Part shown: one piece after another, positions 60,839-64,000 of the stretch | Layout of the letters: each line of letters opens with the position of its first letter | Numbering within the stretch: position 1 is the stretch's first letter | Assembly: GCF_018399035.1 (NCBI RefSeq) | Contig: NZ_CP073760.1 | Location: 4,712,501-4,776,500 of the forward strand | DNA from: Thiocapsa sp. | GTDB taxonomy: Bacteria; Pseudomonadota; Gammaproteobacteria; Chromatiales; Chromatiaceae | Direction: 5' to 3' | Length of the DNA stretch: 64,000 nucleotides | Position numbers and translations under genes: made by a program | The notes under the pieces: model-generated | The model's input: only the letters and a program-made list of their open reading frames with translations | Database searches by the model: none | What the model was told of the DNA's origin: nothing

Positions 60839-61323
60839 TGAAACAGCGGGTCTTTGTCTACGGGACCCTGCTGCGCGGAGAGGTCAATCACCATCTGCTC
60901 GCGCAGGCGGAGTATCTCGGGTCGCATCGCACGGCGGCGTGCTTCTCGTTGTATCTGCTCCGCGCCTATCCGGGCGCGGTGCGTGGCGGCGCAACCGCGA
61001 TCCGGGGCGAGGTTTACGCCGTGGATCATGCCGGCCTGCGCCGGCTCGATCGTCTCGAAGACTATCCCGCACTCTACGACCGCCGACTGCTGGCGACGCC
61101 GTTCGGCCGGGCCTGGATCTATCTGTTTCGCGGCTCCGTGCGTGATCGCCCGCTGATCCCGGGTGGCGATTGGCGGACCTTCGTGGCGGATCCCGACTCC
61201 ATCCGCGCCGCCGGCGTGCGCCGCGTGCGGGATCCCAAGACCCGCGCCTCGCGGCTCGGCGATGCGAGCCGTCAGACGGTTGCGCAGCCGATCGAGTCGG
61301 AGCCGGTCCGCTCATCCGCTTGA
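60838..61323 (+). CDS. Gamma-glutamylcyclotransferase-like protein
   Basis: A 161-aa AIG2/GGCT-fold protein: RVFVYGTLLRGEVNHHLLAQ (the YGTLxxG motif), GEVYAVDHAGLRRLDRLEDY with the catalytic-region Glu, YDRRLLATPFGRAWIYLF. Coupled to the DJ-1/PfpI gene by one-base overlap. The C-terminal tail (DPKTRASRLGD...) is beyond the domain. Confidence 0.85.
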
Positions 61324-61430
61324 TCCGAGCCGTAGGAACGGTTCAAAAGTAAGTCAAACAACTCGACGAGAGAATACCTTTCCCACGCGTAGTGACGATT
61401 CAGAAAAAAGGTGAACGCCTTGATGAACGC

Positions 61431-61545
61431 GTAGGATGGGTAGAGCGTCAGCGAAACCCATCCTCCAAACCGCCGCGTTGCCGGGTTTCGGGCTGATGCG
61501 CTTGGGGCGGGCTGGATGGGTTTCGCTGTGCTCTACCCATCCTAC
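61431..61545. repeat. Long inverted repeat of the GGATGGGT family
   Basis: GTAGGATGGGTAGAGC (61431-61446) is the reverse complement, with small changes, of GTGCTCTACCCATCCTAC (61528-61545); between them lies a second GGATGGGTTTCGC. It forms a large cruciform-like structure in the 350-bp gap before osmC. The gap also holds the 61577 microsatellite and no gene. Confidence 0.75.
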
Positions 61546-61576
61546 GTGTCTCGGTTGTTTTTGAATCGTTCCTTAT

Positions 61577-61627
61577 CGTTGTCGTAATCGTAATCGTAAT
61601 CGTAATCGTAATCGACAACGACAACGA
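61577..61627. repeat. Hexanucleotide/AATCGT inverted microsatellite, copy 3
   Basis: CGTTGTCG followed by five AATCGT units, then CGACAACGACAACG complementary to the left end. Unlike copies 1 and 2 it lies between genes in the same direction, 46 bp before the osmC ATG. Confidence 0.8.
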
Positions 61628-61673
61628 CTGGATTCGGTGCTCGATTTATTTCCGACATGTTGGAGCAACCCCG

Positions 61674-62135
61674 ATGTCCGAAGAAGGCCGTTTCAAGATC
61701 CATCTCGAGCAGCAGGAAGGTTTTCAGATCAATGTCGCCTTCGATTGGAAGCACGCCGCGGACCTGCTCATGGACGAGCCGCCTCCGTTGGGCGAGCAAA
61801 AGGGACCGAACGCCTCGCGTCTGCTTGCCGCCGCTGCGGCCAACTGTCTGAGCGCGAGTCTGCTCTATTGCGTCTTCAAGGAGGAGCCGCCGGACAATTG
61901 CCTGCGTGCCGAGGCGGTCTGCGTCATGGTCCGCAACGAGAAGAAGCGGCTGCGCGTCGGCCGGATGGAGATCACCTTGATCCTCGGGGAGGCCGTGACC
62001 GCATCCCCGCGCTTCGCGCGTTGCAAGGGTCTCTTCGAGGACTTCTGCGTGGTCTCGGCCAGCATTCGCCAGGGGATTCCCATGCGCGTGACGCTTCGGG
62101 ACGAAGCGGGCAATGTCCTCCACGAGACGGAATGA
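61674..62135 (+). CDS. OsmC-family protein
   Basis: A 153-aa OsmC/Ohr-fold protein: GPNASRLLAAAAANCLSASL holds the first reactive Cys and ARCKGLFEDFCVVSASIRQG the second Cys region. OsmC proteins reduce organic hydroperoxides; many paralogs have unknown roles. The 3' end overlaps the following SLOG gene's first ATG by 23 nt. Confidence 0.87.
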   Translation: MSEEGRFKIHLEQQEGFQINVAFDWKHAADLLMDEPPPLGEQKGPNASRLLAAAAANCLSASLLYCVFKEEPPDNCLRAEAVCVMVRNEKKRLRVGRMEITLILGEAVTASPRFARCKGLFEDFCVVSASIRQGIPMRVTLRDEAGNVLHETE

Positions 62136-62898
62136 GGTGCCGTTGGATGCGACGAGCAACCGCTCCGGTCTCGCGCCGTCGGTGTGGATCGCCGATCCGA
62201 ACGGGTGCCCCGAGCCCGACGAGATCGACGCCGCACTGAGCTCTGTGGGCTTGACCGACCCGAGACCCGTTCTGGTCTTGGTCGGGGGTGCCGCGAATCT
62301 GTCCGAGGCGGTGGCGCCCGCGCTGCTGACACTCTTCGAGCGGATCGCGCCGCAACTCGACGCGCTCGGCGCGGCCGTCATCGACGGGGGCACCGCCTTC
62401 GGTGTCATGGCGCTGATGGGGCGGGCGCGCCGCAGCACCGGGGCGCGCTTCCCGCTGATCGGGATCGCGCCGCAAGGCGCCGTGGCGATCGACACGGCCA
62501 AGCCCGAGCAGTCTGTCGACAAGGAGGGCAAGGCGCGGCTCGATCCCGAACACACCCACTTCATGCTGGTGCCGGGCGACGGCTGGGGCGACGAGTCGCC
62601 CTGGATCAGCGCCGTGGCCGATCGCCTTGCCCGCGGGCGCGGGACGCTGATGCTGGTCGCGGCCGGCGGGGAGATTACCCGTCTGGATGTGATGCACCGA
62701 CTGCGGACCGGCGGTCGCGTTCTGGTGCTCGCCGGCAGCGGCGGCATTGCCGATCGGCTTGCCGACCGGCGTCGCGACGGCGGGAGCCTTCCCGATGTCG
62801 ATGTCGGAGAGGCCGAGCGCGACCTGATCGAGGTGTCGGGTTTGGCGGACGCGCACGAGACACTGCCTGCGCTCGTCGAGCAGGCCCTCGCACGCTGA
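62113..62898 (+). CDS. TRPM-type SLOG (LSDAT) domain protein
   Basis: A 261-aa protein matching the SLOG domain of TRPM channels/prokaryotic LSDAT: PVLVLVGGAANLSEAVAPAL, GAAVIDGGTAFGVMALMGRA, FPLIGIAPQGAVAIDTAKPE, LDPEHTHFMLVPGDGWGDES, GRVLVLAGSGGIADRLADRR. SLOG domains bind nucleotide-derived ligands; bacterial ones are predicted sensors in conflict or signalling systems. ATG 62113 overlaps osmC; GTG 62137 is an alternative start. It is 2 bp from the RyR-type gene, so the two form an operon. Confidence 0.82.
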   Translation: MSSTRRNEVPLDATSNRSGLAPSVWIADPNGCPEPDEIDAALSSVGLTDPRPVLVLVGGAANLSEAVAPALLTLFERIAPQLDALGAAVIDGGTAFGVMALMGRARRSTGARFPLIGIAPQGAVAIDTAKPEQSVDKEGKARLDPEHTHFMLVPGDGWGDESPWISAVADRLARGRGTLMLVAAGGEITRLDVMHRLRTGGRVLVLAGSGGIADRLADRRRDGGSLPDVDVGEAERDLIEVSGLADAHETLPALVEQALAR

Positions 62899-62900
62899 GG

Positions 62901-64000
62901 ATGCGAGACGGGATGCCCTTTGCCTTCGGCCCGCTTCCCATCCTGGTCTGCGGCCCCGGGCCGCTTGCGGATCTGGTCGTCGAGGGTCTGCGCCTGGAGG
63001 GCCGCAAGGCCCTGCGGATCGATGCACAGCGCTTGGAGATACTCGATCCGAGACGGATTCGAACCCTCATCCTGGCCGATCCTCCGGACGCGCCCGCGCT
63101 GGTCGAAGCCATCGCTGCCCGTGCCGAGCCGCGCGGCCGGCGGAGGCGAGCCACCCAACGCCTGATCCTCATGCACGGACAGGATCCGCCACCGCCGCTT
63201 CCCGTGCCGGACCCGAACGGATCCCTGCGACTGGAGACCTTCGCGATCCGCAATCGCGCCGCACGTGCCCTGCTGAACCGTTGGCCGCTGCACCTCGGCA
63301 TGGACCCGCGCTTCGGCCAACGGCCTCATCTGCTCATCGCCGGCTTTGCCGATCCGGCTCAGGCGATCCTGGTGCATGCCCTGCGCCTGATCCAGTACGG
63401 GACCGGCCGGCCGCGCATCAGTATTGTTTGCGCGGACGGCGATGCGGTCGGTGCCGCGTTCCTGGGCGCCTATCCGCAGGCACCCGAGGTCGCGGACATT
63501 CGATTCGGCCCGATCGAGGACACCCCGAGCATGCTGCGCGAGACATGCTCGCAGGAGACACACGCGTCCAGCGCACCGCCGACCGATGCCGTGCCCGTCA
63601 CGCTTGCCGTCGTCTGTCTCCCGGACCCGGCGGGAGAGGGTGTCGAGACCGTTCGGCAGCTCGCGCGCGAGCTTGCAGACATTCAGGGTGTTTCACCCCC
63701 GATCCTGTTCGAGATCGGTCTGCCGCAGGTGGTCGGGACTGCAGCGGCCCGGGGCGGGATCGAGGATTGGGACGGCCAGATCATCCCGGTCTCCTATCTG
63801 CGCGAGGTCTGCCGGGCCTCCGTGCTGCTCGACGGACGCGGCGACGAGGTTGCCCGGACCATCCACGATCACTATCGCGACAGCATCGCCGCACAAGGCC
63901 GCGATCCGGGGCTGGAGCCTGCCGGTCAGCCCTGGGAGCTGCTGGCGACATCCTATCGCCAGGCCAACCGCCATCAGGCCGATCACGTCTGGGCCAAGCT
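62901..64000 (+). CDS. TrkA-N-like / RyR-domain protein (3' end outside window)
   Basis: The frame opens at ATG 62901 (GAGG just upstream) and is still open at the right edge (at least 366 codons). A first Rossmann-like part (FGPLPILVCGPGPLADLVVE) is followed by a TrkA-N-like part (PHLLIAGFADPAQAILVHAL, RPRISIVCADGDAVGAAFLG), and at the edge a RyR signature begins: LLATSYRQANRHQADHVWAK. RyR domains accompany SLOG(TRPM) domains in predicted prokaryotic nucleotide-sensing systems. The rest of the domain set lies downstream. Confidence 0.78.
   Translation, partial: MRDGMPFAFGPLPILVCGPGPLADLVVEGLRLEGRKALRIDAQRLEILDPRRIRTLILADPPDAPALVEAIAARAEPRGRRRRATQRLILMHGQDPPPPLPVPDPNGSLRLETFAIRNRAARALLNRWPLHLGMDPRFGQRPHLLIAGFADPAQAILVHALRLIQYGTGRPRISIVCADGDAVGAAFLGAYPQAPEVADIRFGPIEDTPSMLRETCSQETHASSAPPTDAVPVTLAVVCLPDPAGEGVETVRQLARELADIQGVSPPILFEIGLPQVVGTAAARGGIEDWDGQIIPVSYLREVCRASVLLDGRGDEVARTIHDHYRDSIAAQGRDPGLEPAGQPWELLATSYRQANRHQADHVWAK

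Overview
The window is high-GC DNA from what looks like an autotrophic, diazotrophic gammaproteobacterium. A purple sulfur bacterium of the Chromatiaceae (Thiocapsa/Thiocystis type) fits best: it combines an alpha-carboxysome locus with form IA RuBisCO, a nif cofactor-assembly cluster, cytochrome bd assembly genes (cydDC), and many short dispersed palindromic repeats. The genus is inferred from gene content, not proven. No rRNA, tRNA or CRISPR array was recognised.

Layout. 1-1497: end of an unknown gene and cbiG (cobalamin). 1502-11696 (minus strand): a complete alpha-carboxysome operon, cbbL-cbbS-csoS2-csoSCA-csoS4A-csoS4B-csoS1-csoS1-ferritin-like-acRAF-McdB-like-cbbR. A SulP anion transporter (12017-13681) is divergent from cbbL across a 320-bp AT-rich control region, so carbon uptake and fixation are probably linked. 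13790-18815: methyltransferase, small membrane protein, tsaC, nuclease, nhaD, thioesterase. 18829-20000: a broken GGDEF gene followed by a cluster of palindromic elements. 20024-24468: AAA/PD-(D/E)XK protein and valS, which carries a single-base frameshift. 24632-30690: Mla/MCE-type lipid ABC transporter cluster with a degenerate ATPase, an unknown gene and an EamA transporter. 30955-33627: topB. 33834-39952: nickel-type periplasmic genes (nikK/nikL-like) beside a deletion-fusion remnant of their transporter, then feoA-feoB-Cys-rich protein, and an M14-like hydrolase. 40207-45378: nifE-nifN-nifX-rseC family-DUF269-DUF683-fdxB behind a sigma-54 promoter with a NifA site. 45376-46609: repeats, a receiver-domain remnant and a frameshifted OmpA lipoprotein. 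46841-49564: DUF2878-DUF1295-DUF6134-lipocalin envelope cluster. 49622-50300: Phd/PIN toxin-antitoxin pair. 50531-54102: cydDC. 54145-57232: Uma2 nuclease, a disrupted vapC, a secreted beta-propeller and a thioredoxin. 57514-61323: trkH, glycosyltransferase, DJ-1/PfpI, GGCT. 61674-64000: osmC, a TRPM-type SLOG protein and a TrkA-N-like/RyR protein that runs off the end.

Three themes stand out. First, the carboxysome locus carries a small disordered protein with the C-terminal tryptophan typical of McdB, but no mcdA beside it. Second, a family of 83-85-bp palindromes with TA-flanked TAAACCGCG termini occurs at least seven times, often placed so that the element supplies the stop codon of the preceding gene; two copies form the same composite with a 23-bp AT-rich spacer. 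Third, the last two genes form a SLOG(TRPM)-RyR pair of the predicted nucleotide-sensing type. Gene decay is frequent (GGDEF, vapC, receiver domain, nickel transporter, OmpA, possibly valS).
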